The notes beneath the pieces were generated by a model. It was not told the origin of the DNA and did not search any database. It worked only from the letters and a program-made list of their open reading frames with translations. The translations under genes were made by a program, and so were the position numbers. Below are positions 34,506 to 45,300 of a DNA stretch of 64,000 bases, piece by piece; the stretch's first letter is position 1; each line of letters starts with the position of its first letter. The DNA is from Linum tenue. Lineage: Eukaryota; Streptophyta; Magnoliopsida; Malpighiales; Linaceae. The stretch is from assembly GCA_946122785.1 (NCBI GenBank), contig CAMGYJ010000011.1, positions 42,930,513-42,994,512 of the forward strand, in the 5' to 3' direction.

Positions 34506-35615
34506 CAGGGGTGGGCATTCGGTCGGTTCGGTTCAAACCAAACCAAAAAGATGAATACCGATACCCATATGTCTGTCAAAGTTCAAACTGATCCCGAACC
34601 GAATTATATTACTCGATTCGGAATGGCAACCCGACAATCCGATATTCGCCCCCGCTCTCTCTATTTCTTCATCTCGCTAACAAAATTCAGCCCATTAAAC
34701 CTAATTTATTTTTCTTCCTCCTCTTTCTTCTACTTCCCTCTACCGCGCAACATCAGAGAATCGGCTCTATCAGTCACCGATGGATGCCCCGTCGAGTCCT
34801 TTCTTCTTCCATTCGACGTCACGTCGTGCTCAGTTCTTCCGCCTCCGAGGTCGCGCTCCTCTCCTCATCGTCGCCTCGTCGGGTCGGCCTCTCCCACCGC
34901 ATTCCTTTCACTCCCGCTGCTTGCATGCCGTTCTCGCCCTTCTAAAATCAAGAATCGGCAGCAAAACCAACCCCGATGGCCGGATTTGATCTCCTTCCAC
35001 CGCCTGAAAACCAGCTTCCCCACTATCGACGAGCACTCTGCCAGACCCCTTCATCCCATACGACGACACCGACTTTGAGGAAAGTCAAAGGTAAGTTTTT
35101 TTTTGGGTTGCATGCCTACTTTAAAGATATGATTTCACTAGAAAAGTTACCGACTAAAGGAAGATCCCTATCAAAAGGGTCAGGGTTCATCAAATCTCTA
35201 ATCAAGTATCAGTTTATTTTTCCCCAATCTTTGATTTTGCAGGGTTGGCGCTTTGGTGGCTGCTATGTGTGAGATAGTGGGGGTGGGAGTCTAAGAGACG
35301 AGTGCCAAAAGAGTAAAGAAACAAAGGGTGGGCTTAGGGTTTTGGGGGATAGGGTTGTTTAAGTGTTTGGGCTTTTGGGATGTAGCCTGTAGAGTTTGTT
35401 GGGATGAAGCATGTGGGGGATTTGGGAGTGTATTATAGCAGAATTTGATTTCTCAGTTCGGCGTTTAGAATTCGGGTTCGGTTGTGGCAACCCTGTTTTC
35501 CGAAATAACCCTTTTCCCTTTCCGATTTCCGAAATGAATAACACTAATTCGGTTTGGCTTGAGATCAATTCGGCTCAGTTCGGATCGGGTTTACCGAACC
35601 GGATGCCCACCCCTA
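34506..35615. mobile_element. hAT-type element G with exon-like cargo
   Basis: Starts CAGGGGTGGGCATTCGGTCGG and ends AACCGGATGCCCACCCCTA, with GGTTCGG/CCGAATT words at both ends. The candidate duplication is TACCTCAC / GACCTCTC (6 of 8), so it is older than its relatives. Unlike them it has 1.1 kb with a GC-rich, exon-like interior (34720-35090), a good donor AAAG|GTAAGTTTTT at about 35089 and an acceptor TTTTGCAG at about 35242. This looks like captured host gene sequence (Pack-type), but the captured reading frame has stops in each phase and I cannot name the source. Confidence 0.75.
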
Positions 35616-35623
35616 GACCTCTC

Positions 35624-36361
35624 CCCTCGTTCGACCTAGCTTTCTACCCTTCTTTTTTTGCTCGACGAACCCCCTAACCCTTCGCCTGCGGAGGAGGACG
35701 AAGGCGACAGAGAACGATCTTCCATCGCCGACGATCGATCTGTCTGCAACGACAGTCGTCGTATCCCCTGATTTGCCTCCATCCTTCATCGATCTACCCC
35801 CCTCTTCTAGTCCCAATTCACCTCCCGTCATCGATCTACCCTTCTCGCCCACCTTCCTCGACTAAGACCAACACCGATTTTGGTGACTTATACAATTCGC
35901 AATGAGCTTAGGCTGACTCCTCCCAAGCTTCCTTTCCATTGAAGACCTCAAAATCGAACCCTGGAAACGTGAGGAAACGTGGGGGATTTCTGAGCACCCT
36001 CGTCTATAGCCACTGGCGAGTCTCGCTTTTGAATTGGTAGTTGTGGGTGTTGATTTTGGCTGGAAAGTTCTTATAGAAGTGTCTTTCTCTTCCTTTTTTG
36101 GTTGGTAACGAGGTGTAAAGACAGAAAGAACAAGGGGACCACTCGATTGAATTCCTCACCGATTTGCCCCTGAATCTGACGTTGAGTAGCTGAATCTTCT
36201 GGATAGAATTGTTATTACCTTTGGTTGCAAAAACCCTAGAATTGAATAATGTAAACCGTTGTTGTTTTCGAGTTGTTTGTTAGTTAGTGATTAAAGAATG
36301 GTTACCTTAAGCTTTTGATGGGGATAATGGTGATTAAAAAACTGATTAAAGGTATTTACAG
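35624..36361. other. Leader region of the MULE relic
   Basis: CT-rich 35630-35850, then AT-rich sequence ending in an acceptor-like TATTTACAG directly before the MULE frame at 36362. Probably the 5' part of that element including a leader intron; its terminal repeat was not found. Confidence 0.35.
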
Positions 36362-37890
36362 ATGGCTGATTCATGGGATGAGGCTTTTGGAGAGTATGAT
36401 CCAGACGCTGTTCATGAGAATCCAGATGCTTCCTTCGCTGCACATGATGGTGTCGAGGAATCTGTTGCTCGAGATATATACCATGTTTACGATTCAGAAG
36501 ATGCAGACACATCTGATGACGAGTACCATGAAGCAATGGCAAATTTGAGAGCCTATGGGGAGAGTAAGAAAAGGAAGGTGAATGCACGTATTGATACCAT
36601 GGAGAGGAGGTCGGACAACTTGATGTTTTTTAGGAGGACGAATCCTCTGTAGCTGTGGTCCGCCACTCTGTAGCTGTTGGGGCCGGGTTGAGATGGGTTA
36701 GGGTTGAGAAATCAAGAAGAGAGGCCAAATGCAAGGACAAGAACGGCAAATGGAAGGTATATGCTAGCTGGTTCAGGCGTAATCAGAGCTTCATGGTGAG
36801 GAAAACCGGGCTGCCACATTCTTGTGCAAGACAACTGCATGTCAACCAAGTAACTGCCCACTGGATTGCAAAGGATATGCTCGAGAGATTCAGAATTAAT
36901 CCTGTTGGGGGCATACAAGAGCCCGAGAGTGGAGCCCAGAAAGTTTAAGTGGGCCTAAAGTGCGGGCCTGACAAGTTGAAAGCACAGCCCAAAATGGGCC
37001 TGAGGCTGTAACCTAGGCAGTGGGTCCGGGCATGACGTAAAGCGCATGACGACAAAAGTGGCAACGGCCGGGAGCGTACGGAGGGGACAGAACGTGGGGC
37101 CATGCGCCTTGGTGTCAAGACCCGATGTCAGAATGTCGGGGCGCATGGCAGGAGTAAGGTACAGTGCATTTAATGAGATGATGACGTGGGGCGGACTTGG
37201 GGGGCAGTGGTCGGCCCTACCCTGGGTATAAATAGTGAAGTTGGTGGAGCTCATTTACTCGGGTTAGAACTTCTATCTAAAAACTACACTCCACTTCTCT
37301 CTCTAGAAAGACTGTTCTAACTTGGGCGTCGGAGTGCTAACGAGCCCCAAGTAAGGGGTTCGGTGGGCGCCTTCGTGTGCAGGAGCGAGGCGCGAGGTAG
37401 GAACGCATCAGGAGGAGGAGGGGCGCATCATCCACCGAGAGTGTCGGGTTACGTGGCATAAACAAATCCCCAGTGGGCGCCAACTCAAATCATTGCAGAG
37501 GTAAAGTTAAAGCACAATATAGAAGTGGCTAGAAGAACCTGCTATAGAGCAAAGATCTGTGCTATCAAAACGTTGAGTGGTTCATTTTTGGAAGATTATC
37601 ACATGGTGAGGTCTTACTTGGGAGAGTTGATAAAGCGAGATCCTAGAGGGAACTTCATTCTTGGAGTTGAACCGCACACTACACAAGACAAGGTGTACTT
37701 CCAAAGAATGTACATAGGATTCTCTGCATTAAGGGATGGTTTTCTTGAAGCATGTCGTCCAATGTTCGGATTGAACGGGTGTTTTCTGAAGGAGGAAATT
37801 AAAGGCATGCTTATTATGACTGTTGGTAAGGATAGCAACAACCAAATGTACCCAATTGCTTGGGCACACAAACTCATGGATGTGGCTTAG
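36362..37890 (+). pseudogene. MuDR-type (MULE) transposase, broken and truncated
   Basis: Three pieces: an acidic N-terminal part (36362-36652, stop), the Mutator DNA-binding domain in another frame (36655-36900; KWKVYASWFRRNQSFMVRK, then HSCARQLHVNQVTAHWIA), and after an LTR-like insert the start of the MULE catalytic domain (37501-37890; YRAKICAIKTLSGSF, VYFQRMYIGF, CRPMFGLNGCFLK, NNQMYPIAWA). The usual first catalytic Asp of the DDE triad, in the family's LDGCFLK motif, is Asn here. The domain then stops; the rest is missing. It encoded transposition, is now dead, and has no visible link to the Mutator MITEs nearby. Confidence 0.85.
36903..37484 (+). mobile_element. LTR-like insertion (solo LTR?) in the MULE relic
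   Basis: A GC-rich 580-bp block interrupts the transposase between RINP and TQIIAEVKLKH. It begins TGTTGGGGGCATAC, contains a TATA box (TATAAATA, 37227-37234) followed by CACTCCACTTCTCTCTC and GGCGTCGGAGTGCTAACGAGC, and ends near GGGCGCCAAC. This is LTR-style content (promoter, then R-U5-like region). A clean 5-bp target duplication was not found, so exact ends and solo-LTR status are inferred. Confidence 0.6.
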
Positions 37891-38355
37891 CTCAAGACCG
37901 TGTGTTTCTTTTTCACTTCTCGTCCGATGATAAAATTCGGCTCATATGCAATGAATTTTTTTGCTTAGGATTGTATAATTTTGTAACAATACGTACAATT
38001 CACTTTCCTTATATATATGGAAAATTAAGGGTGTATTCTCATTTAGTGCATATTGAGGGACATCTGTACCAAGTGGAATCCAAAATAATGTGACACAGTT
38101 TGATTTTCAATTTTGTAAATCATTATTATAATTATGAAACGGGCAACCGAAATAAATATTTGGACCAAATCGAATCCAACCATTTATCCCAGCTAATTTT
38201 CTATCCAGATTCTTCCCTTAAATAAAGGCAAGGAAACGAAAAATCGCAACAACAACAACAAAGAAGCATATTTAGACTGAAAAATAACGATTCTTGTTCA
38301 TTTATTCAACACTAAGTACTGCCAGTACACCAAAACCCTTTCTTACAAAGCCTTC
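37891..38355. other. 3' flank of inhibitor gene 1, no gene seen
   Basis: AT-rich with no supported frame. The last 60 bp before 38356 are likely the 3'UTR of the minus-strand inhibitor gene. Confidence 0.5.
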
Positions 38356-38913
38356 CTATCCAGACGTCATCAAACGGTCAGTGATAACATCAGCGATATT
38401 GCTATACAAAACCAGGTAACCAACCCTAACTTCCAGCGACGGCTCCGACACTCTCCCGGCGGCCAAAGCCGCCCGGCAGTTCCTCGCATCGTCACCGGCG
38501 ATCTTCGAATCGTAATTGGCAGACATCACGTCCTCGTCGAGCTCCACCAGCGCACCGCCAAATGAACACGCAGCCGCTGAGAGCCACGATGTGCAGCTCT
38601 TCAAGGCGGGCCGGGCCAGATGGGGCGCCGCGGCCAAAAGGCGGGCCTCCACATATTTTTGGGCCTCTTTGGCAGTGGCGATGCCAGATTTGAGGGTGAT
38701 TTGGGCCAGGCCTTTGAGATCGGCGGACCGCGAGCCGGGTTTCGAGGCGAATGTGGCTACGCAGGCCTTGAATGTGGTGGGAGGGACTAAGGCGGCTTGC
38801 TGGCAGATGTCTTGGATGAGGTTTGGGGGTTGGGAAGTGGAGAGATGGAAGAGGGAGATGATTAGGGTTAGGAATATGGCTGGAAATGTGGTGGTGATCA
38901 TGGGATAATTCAT
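38356..38913 (-). CDS. Invertase/pectin methylesterase inhibitor 1, 185 aa
   Basis: Intact minus-strand frame from ATG at 38913. A signal peptide (MNYPMITTTFPAIFLTLIIS, cleavage probably after STSQ) sends it to the wall or vacuole. The mature part has the four-helix inhibitor pattern: IQDICQQA and FKACVATF give the first Cys pair, LKGLAQITLKSGIATAKEAQKY the long helix, then LKSCTSW and DDARNCRAAL the second Cys pair; an extra Cys lies at SAAACSFGG. Family members block acid invertases or pectin methylesterases; sequence alone does not say which. It is an intronless 185-residue protein, usual size. The paralogue at 52250-52834 is in the same orientation. Compared with it, this copy has a shorter link before LKSC and loses the TSD-like LYKKSLNL tail. 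GC-rich coding sequence stands out from AT-rich flanks. Confidence 0.92.
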   Translation of the reverse strand: MNYPMITTTFPAIFLTLIISLFHLSTSQPPNLIQDICQQAALVPPTTFKACVATFASKPGSRSADLKGLAQITLKSGIATAKEAQKYVEARLLAAAPHLARPALKSCTSWLSAAACSFGGALVELDEDVMSANYDSKIAGDDARNCRAALAAGRVSEPSLEVRVGYLVLYSNIADVITDRLMTSG

Positions 38914-39290
38914 GTTTAGGGAATGGGGATTATTGGGTAATGGAGATTTGTGGGAGGGTACAATGAAAGAAAGAAGAAGAAATGACTAAGGGGAAGTTTC
39001 TTATAGTTGGGTTTTGTTTTTTCATTTGCTGGAAGGAGATTGAAAGATGGAAAGAAATCTTCCGTCAGAATATTATGTTTGTGAAATGTACCTGTTCTAG
39101 ATTCGAATGGATTATGTTTACCCAAATGGGAAATTAGAATAATGTAAAGGTTATTGAAGATCAACGTCCATATTGAACTACAATCTTACCTTGTTCCTAC
39201 CATAAAATTAAGGGAAGAAGGTGAATTTGAACGTTGAACTTTCATGATTTGATTATCTCGTACATGAACATCACTTTTGGTTATACCGGC
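38914..39290 (-). promoter_or_regulatory. Promoter region of inhibitor gene 1
   Basis: Shares short blocks with the upstream region of inhibitor 2 (for example TTTCTTATRGTTGG and GAAAGATGGA at similar distance), so the duplication included promoter DNA. No clear TATA box position decided. Confidence 0.4.
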
Positions 39291-40624
39291 TCAATATAGG
39301 GTGCATAATCCTAAGGTGCATAGCTATGAGTAATCAAATCTGAACCATTCTTTTAAGTGGCTGCAGATCTAAGGGTGGAGAATTAAAGGAATTTATTTTC
39401 CCTAATTTTCTTAATTGGATCATATCTTGTTCATTCTAACTCGGATTTCAATTATTAATATTTTTTTGCACGTATGAAACGAGTTCGTTGTGCTCTACAA
39501 AATGATATCCATTTTCATTATTTTTTCAGAAAACAAAATTTCATATCTCTCGTTACCAACTTCATACCATATAGTATCTCCTTCATTTTTTAGTCATTTT
39601 CGGAAATTTTTGCACAGAAGGAACGATTTAATCATGATCTATTGGATTTCAAAAATTTCTAGTTGAAAAAATTTCATAACTCTTATGACCAACTTCATAC
39701 CATACTATGCCACCCTGGTATGTGGTGGTATTTTTCATACCATATGATATGCTCTTATTTAATACCAGTCAATACCATATGGTATAGACTGGTAATAACT
39801 AGCTCAAAAATTTTTTTCAAAAAATATCAAAGTGGATATCATTTTGAAGAGCACAATTAATCTGATCAAACTATGCAAAAAAATTTAATTCTGAATTAAA
39901 ACGAGTGAGTAATCGTCCGTTAAATATTAAAGGAAAGACAAATAAAGGTTTTTCCAGAAGAGAGAAAATGACACTGATGTAGTGGATTCTGATTAGGTTA
40001 TGCATGTGGTTATAGCACCAAAAGGTTATTGATAGGGTCCGCTCCCGATTATACCAGTACACGAAGGTTTGAGATAGGGTCAGTAACCAAGTGGTTACTA
40101 ACATGTCAGTAATAAATAGGGATTGTAGATCTAGGAAGTAGACAATCGTGCGGTTGGGTCGGACGCTGGGTGGGGAAGGATACTTTTGTCCGTTTATATA
40201 TTAAATTCTTTATTTTATTTTATTTCATATTTAATGGATGCATCTTCAGAGAAGGAAAGAGAAATCATACTTCTCTCCCCATCTCATTTCTTTCTCTCTT
40301 CCTTCTCTCTTCCGTTCTCTCTCTGCCAATCTCTTTTTCGGATCCTTTCTCTTTCTCTCTTCCTTTTTCTCTCTCAATCTCCTTTCTAGATCTAAATATG
40401 CTCCCTTCTCTTCTTCTTCATTTTTTTTTCCTTCGGGACGAATACAAATTGCAGTCACTCTTTTCATATTTCTTCTCTTCATCAACTCGTTGGCCTTAAT
40501 TCCGATCTTTCTCATTTTGTCGGCATTTTTTGTGTTCTTGAATGCGGAAGAGGAAATGAGAGGCGATAGAAGACGACTCCTTCAATTTTTTTTCCTTTTA
40601 GATAATATATATTGATATTATAAC

Positions 40625-40930
40625 TCTATACCATATGGTATTGGGTGGTAACGAAATATATATTAATATTACCAAATTATACCATATGGTAATGTATGGT
40701 ATTGTGTGGTAATGAAATATATATTGATACTACCACACTATACCATATGGTATTGTATGATATTGTGTGATATTACCACACTATACCATGTGGTATTGTG
40801 TGGTAACGAAATATATATTGATATTACTACACTATACCATATGGTATTGGGTGGTAACGAAATATATATTGATATTACCACACTATACCATATGGTATTG
40901 GGTGGTAACGAAATATATATTGCTGTGACA
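40625..40930. repeat. 51-bp minisatellite, about 6 copies
   Basis: The unit starts ATACCATATGGTATTGGGTG and continues GTAACGAAATATATATTGATATTACCACACT. Because 51 is divisible by three, an apparent 112-aa frame repeats every 17 residues; that is an artefact of the array. Copies two and three carry internal changes, the last two are nearly identical. Confidence 0.9.
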
Positions 40931-41932
40931 AATTTTTTATACCATATGGCATGGTCTTATAATGGTAATAACTGGCAAATTTTTATATGTCCAAAAAATA
41001 TCAAAGTGGATATCAATTTGAAGAGCACAATTAATATGATCTAACTGTGCAAAAAAATTAAATTCCAACTTAAAATGAGCGAGAAATCGTCCGTTAAAGA
41101 TTAAGGGAAGGAAAATTAAAGGTTTTTTCGAGGAGAGAGAAGGAGGCGCTGATGTGGTCCGGTCAAAAGTCAGCGTCAGCAATAAATAGAAGTAAGTGCA
41201 ATTTTACCTTACTGCCCTTTCACATTTAATTTAAATAAAAAAGAGATCGACACTTGGGGACAGGGAAAGGGGTTACTGATGGGTTACTGACCTGATCTGC
41301 TCCCGTACACGAATGTATATTTTTTTGTTATCAAAAGACACGAATTTACTATTTGTTGGTAATTCTAACTAGAATTGATAACATGTCATTAACTATAGTT
41401 AAATATACCATGTAAGGTGTAATTTATAACATACTAAATATTTTTTATGGGCACATATTAAGAACTTGTAAGTGATATAAAAAATATTTTAGTTATTTGA
41501 TTGCCCTTTCCAACGGGAATGGATCAGGTGAGTAACCTTATGGTGAGTAACCATGAGTAACCCGTCCACATCAGCATGACATCAGCATCCTCTCTCTCAT
41601 GGAAAGCCTTTAATTTTTCCCTTTTTAATCTTTGACGGACGATTTCTCGCTCATTTTAAGTCGAAATTTAATTTTTTTTTGCACAGTTAGATCAGATTAA
41701 TTGTGCTCTTCAAAATGATATCCACTTTAATATATTTTTCGAACAAAAAAAATTGAGCCATTTTTTACCAGCCTATACCATATGGTATTGACTGGTATTG
41801 AAATAAAAGCATACCTATGTTTTGAAAAACGTACCATGGTGGTATGAACAAACCAATACTGTAGGATGATTGAATACATGATAGTAGAAGTATATTAATT
41901 GTAATTTACGACTTTTAACATTGTATACCACA

Positions 41933-42258
41933 CAATACCACCCCGTACCAGGGTGGTATTGTATGGTATTGTGTGGTATTTTTTGGTCCTGTAATTTGTT
42001 CACCCAGAAATTTGTAGATCCAATAGATCATGATGAACTCGTCCCTTCTGTGCAAACGTTTTCAAAAACGAATTAAAAACGAAGAAGATACCATACAATA
42101 CCACCCCGTACCAGGGTGGTATTGTATGGTATTGTGTGGTATTTTTTGGTCCTATAATTTGTTCACCCAGAAATTTGTAGATCCAGTAGATCATGATGAA
42201 CTCATCCCTGCTGTGCAAACGTTTTCAAAAACGAATTAAAAACGAAGAAGATACCATA
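41933..42258. repeat. 163-bp tandem duplication with internal hairpins
   Basis: Two copies (41933-42095 and 42096-42258) share CAATACCACCCCGTACCAGG, TTTGTTCACCCAGAAATTTG and GTGCAAACGTTTTCAAAAACG with very few differences. Each holds the hairpin ATACCACC...GGTGGTAT. Recent duplication inside the foldback cluster. Confidence 0.9.
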
Positions 42259-42533
42259 TGGTATGCAGTTGGTACCGAGAGGTCAGAATTTTTTTTTCCT
42301 AAAAAAATATTGAAAATTGATCTCATTTTGTAGAGCACGGTGAACTCGTTCCATCTGTGCAAAAAAAATTAAAATCCGAGTTAAAACGAAAAATATATGA
42401 GTCAATTAAGAAAGCTAGTGAAAATAAAAATAGTCTTTAATTTTCCATCCTTAAATCTGAATTTTCTAAATGAAGGGTCCAGATTTGGTTATTGATGGGT
42501 GCATAACCCATAGTTATGCACCCTATCTTGAGC

Positions 42534-44034
42534 CCTTTCCAACGTTCCAAAAATGTTAAGCCGATGAAAAGAACAAACCCTAATATTTCTAATTAACTTA
42601 ATTATAAAAATAAACACGAGATAATATTAATATAAAAATACATAACACTTACAATGATAATTTCTCATGGTTAATGTCAAAATTTATCAAGGTTAATGTT
42701 GGGAAGTGATTTATCGATAACGATTAATACGTTGATGTGAATTGATGATAGTCAATGGTGGTTAGTGTGAGAGATCTAGATGATGTTGGTGGAGGAGAAG
42801 GAAAAGAGGTACACTTTTGCACATTCTCGAGAAATTAAGTACAATTGACTCAAAGATTTAAATCGTAAAATTGTAAGATTTTAGAGATTTTAAGGATTTG
42901 AATCGTGAATAGTGTAGGATTTTAAGGCCCTTTGATTTACAGTGAAATCTGGATCAGAATAGACGGTAAGTAAAATCGTAAGATTTTAGGATTTAAATCG
43001 GGATTTTGACTACTTTATAAATAAGAAGTTCATCTTGCGTGATGACCAAAACATGACATAATGTGTTGATATGACCAAAAGTAATGTTCATGTACTAGGA
43101 TGATCAAATCATGAAAGTTTTAGGGTCAAATCGACCTTCTTGCCTAAAATTAATTGTGGAAAAAAATCGAATCTAAAGTAGTCATTGCATCCCTGTGTAA
43201 AGAGAGGAAGCACAAGAGGATCTAACCGGATGATGCAATCCTGCACAGTGACCCAACTCACGCAGCTGCTCAATATGGAAAGAAGGACGTGCCATGTGGG
43301 AGCAAAAATACGGGCGAGAGTCAAAATCCCCAGTCAGATGTGGGGATTCTCCGCCCGGGGAATTCGAGGAGAAACCCGAGAGTTCGGTCAGGAAGGATTC
43401 CCCGGGTTAAAGAGGCAATTACCTGTCAGGGTATTTTTTTGGGGCACCCGAGAGATTCAAACAAGGAATTTTCCCCAGGGTCAGAAGCATTTTCCCTGCC
43501 CAGGATTTGAAGACCCGACCAGAGGATTGGGGCTGACGGGGTGTTGTTACTTTTTTTGTTAGAATTCTTTTCATTTTCAAATTTTTGATTAGTTTTATTT
43601 TCTTTAGGTAAGTTTTTGAAGAAGATTAATTGATTATTATTGAATAGAAATTTCCTTTATTCATCGTGCTTGTGAATTGGCTATAGATTTATAATTTTAT
43701 TTATGGAAAAATTAATAAATATGTAAATTTTTTATTTTATTATATAAAAATAAGTTGAGCCTCTTATGCAATTGCAAGTTAATTGCATTGATGTATGTGA
43801 ATGAAATTAATATTAGTTTTTATTTGAGAAAGTAATATTAGTTGGATTGCAAAAAAAGTTAACATGTTATTGGAAAAAAATTGAGATGACGATGGTAATA
43901 AAGAGTACAAATACAAATGTTTTCACAATTGCATTGATATGGATGCTTTTAGCCTCTAACCTCTTGTAATGCTAAAAATGTAAAAATGAAAGAGTGGCTA
44001 CAACTATGGGGAGCGTGTCCATACTAGATTTGAC
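42534..44034. other. Intergenic; GC-rich patch at 43170-43555
   Basis: 42830-43015 has repeated AGGATTTAAATCG words and a TTTTGACTAC end that may be a worn MITE. 43170-43555 is GC-rich with repeated CCCGGGGAATTC/CCCAGGG-type words and overlapping short frames, but no recognised domain. The rest is AT-rich. Confidence 0.45.
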
Positions 44035-44838
44035 TAGGACTGGTATTCGGTCGGCCAGTTACCGATTACCCAGTTTCAGTATATCGAGCATTGATGTTGG
44101 GTCGCTAAATACTGATGCCGAATTTTAGCCGGTATACCGGATAGTCGGTTACCGGTATGCAACTGGTATTCCTAAACTCGACAGCAAAAGCGACGATGCG
44201 TCTGGCGAGCCGGTAAACCGGTTACAAACCGAACGGATGGGCTGACGTGGGCAGTTTTTTAATCCATCTTACAGAACTCTCCATCATCAGCCATAATGGG
44301 GAAAAAGAAGAACTGTCTTCGTTGGAATTGTTGTCCGCATCGCCATAATCTCTGTCCACAAACTCAATGAAGAGTCGGCTCCTCGCATGTTCTTCTCATT
44401 CTTCCCTTCTTCTGCCTTCTTAATCCTTCTTTTCTTCTTATCCTTCTTCAATTCCTTCTCCATCCAGCAGTTGCCAACCTCAATCATCGGAATCAAACCT
44501 TCTTATGACCATGGCCATTACAAGTTTCAACCAGTAGAGGCAATCAGTATACCTCTTTGTATTTTGGACTGCTGGTGGCGGGTGAAGAGAGGAGCAAGAA
44601 GGAGAGTCAGGTTTTGGGAGAGATACAAAGAAGCTCGTGAGTCGCAGCTTGAAAGCAAGCAGAGGGAGGCGAGGTATAAATTCAATTATGGGTGAGTCTA
44701 GGGTTGGTAATACGCTGCGTTTACCCCTTTCAACATTGTTTGCAGTATTTCGATATACCAGCTTTCCTTCGGTAAGTTACCAGATATTATCCGGTATACC
44801 ATTTTCCCATATAGTTGTCGCATATTGATACCACCAAT

Positions 44839-45285
44839 TGTTGGAAATAAATTAGTTATTTCCTTATTAATCAAAACTATTTGTGGGCTTTTTGGTGGGG
44901 TTAGTGCGTTTATTGAGCTTTGAAATGAGAGGGATTTTATTTTGTTTTTGGGAGAAGATGATTGATAGAGGACTTAGATTGGAGAAGGGGTTTGGAACTT
45001 CTTTCTTCTTTTATTTTTCTACTTCTTGGCTTGAATACAACACGCAGGAGCAACAGCCTTTTATAGGCTTCAAAATCAAAAAAATCTGCACCCTATTAAT
45101 TTTGGCAGTTGAGAACCGCCTTACATTTGTGGTTTTAATTTTTCATTTTTATTCTTTTTTTTCTTTTAGACACTTATAACTGAAACCAACTTGCATTCTC
45201 TACACACTTCCACACAATGCACACACGACACTTTTCTAGACTTCTCTGATATTTATTTGATTAAACTTTATTTTTTATTTCAACA
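44839..45285 (-). repeat. Copia-2 3' LTR
   Basis: TGTTGGAAATAAATTAG to TTTTTATTTCAACA. Being on the minus strand, this left copy is the 3' LTR. It is preceded (minus-strand sense) by the polypurine tract at 45286-45300. Confidence 0.95.
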
Positions 45286-45300
45286 CTCCCCCTTAAAGTT
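45286..45300 (-). other. Copia-2 polypurine tract
   Basis: On the minus strand AACTTTAAGGGGGAG abuts the LTR start and overlaps the last codon region of RNase H. Confidence 0.85.

Larger units (their letters stand above)
39291..42533. mobile_element. Foldback-type repeat cluster with ATACCATATGGTAT palindromes
   Basis: The outer ends are inverted: GGCTCAATATAGGGTGCATAA at 39289 and TTATGCACCCTATCTTGAGCC ending 42532. Inside, a block with AAAGTGGATATCA, AGAGCACAATTAAT, AATCGTCCGTTAAA and GAGAGAGAA recurs at 39820-39990, 40985-41165 and, inverted, at 41575-41765, with diverged copies at 39400-39560 and 42290-42440. The 14-bp palindrome ATACCATATGGTAT is scattered throughout. No clean target duplication was found for the outer ends. 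It reads as nested non-autonomous foldback elements without coding capacity. Confidence 0.7.

Noticed and set aside
40706..41044. 112-aa frame with a 17-aa repeat
   Set aside because: Generated by the 51-bp minisatellite, whose length is a multiple of three.
40625..42258. Regularly spaced palindromic repeats resembling a CRISPR array
   Set aside because: Repeats are contiguous 51-bp and 163-bp tandem units without unique spacers, in a plant genome; no cas genes.
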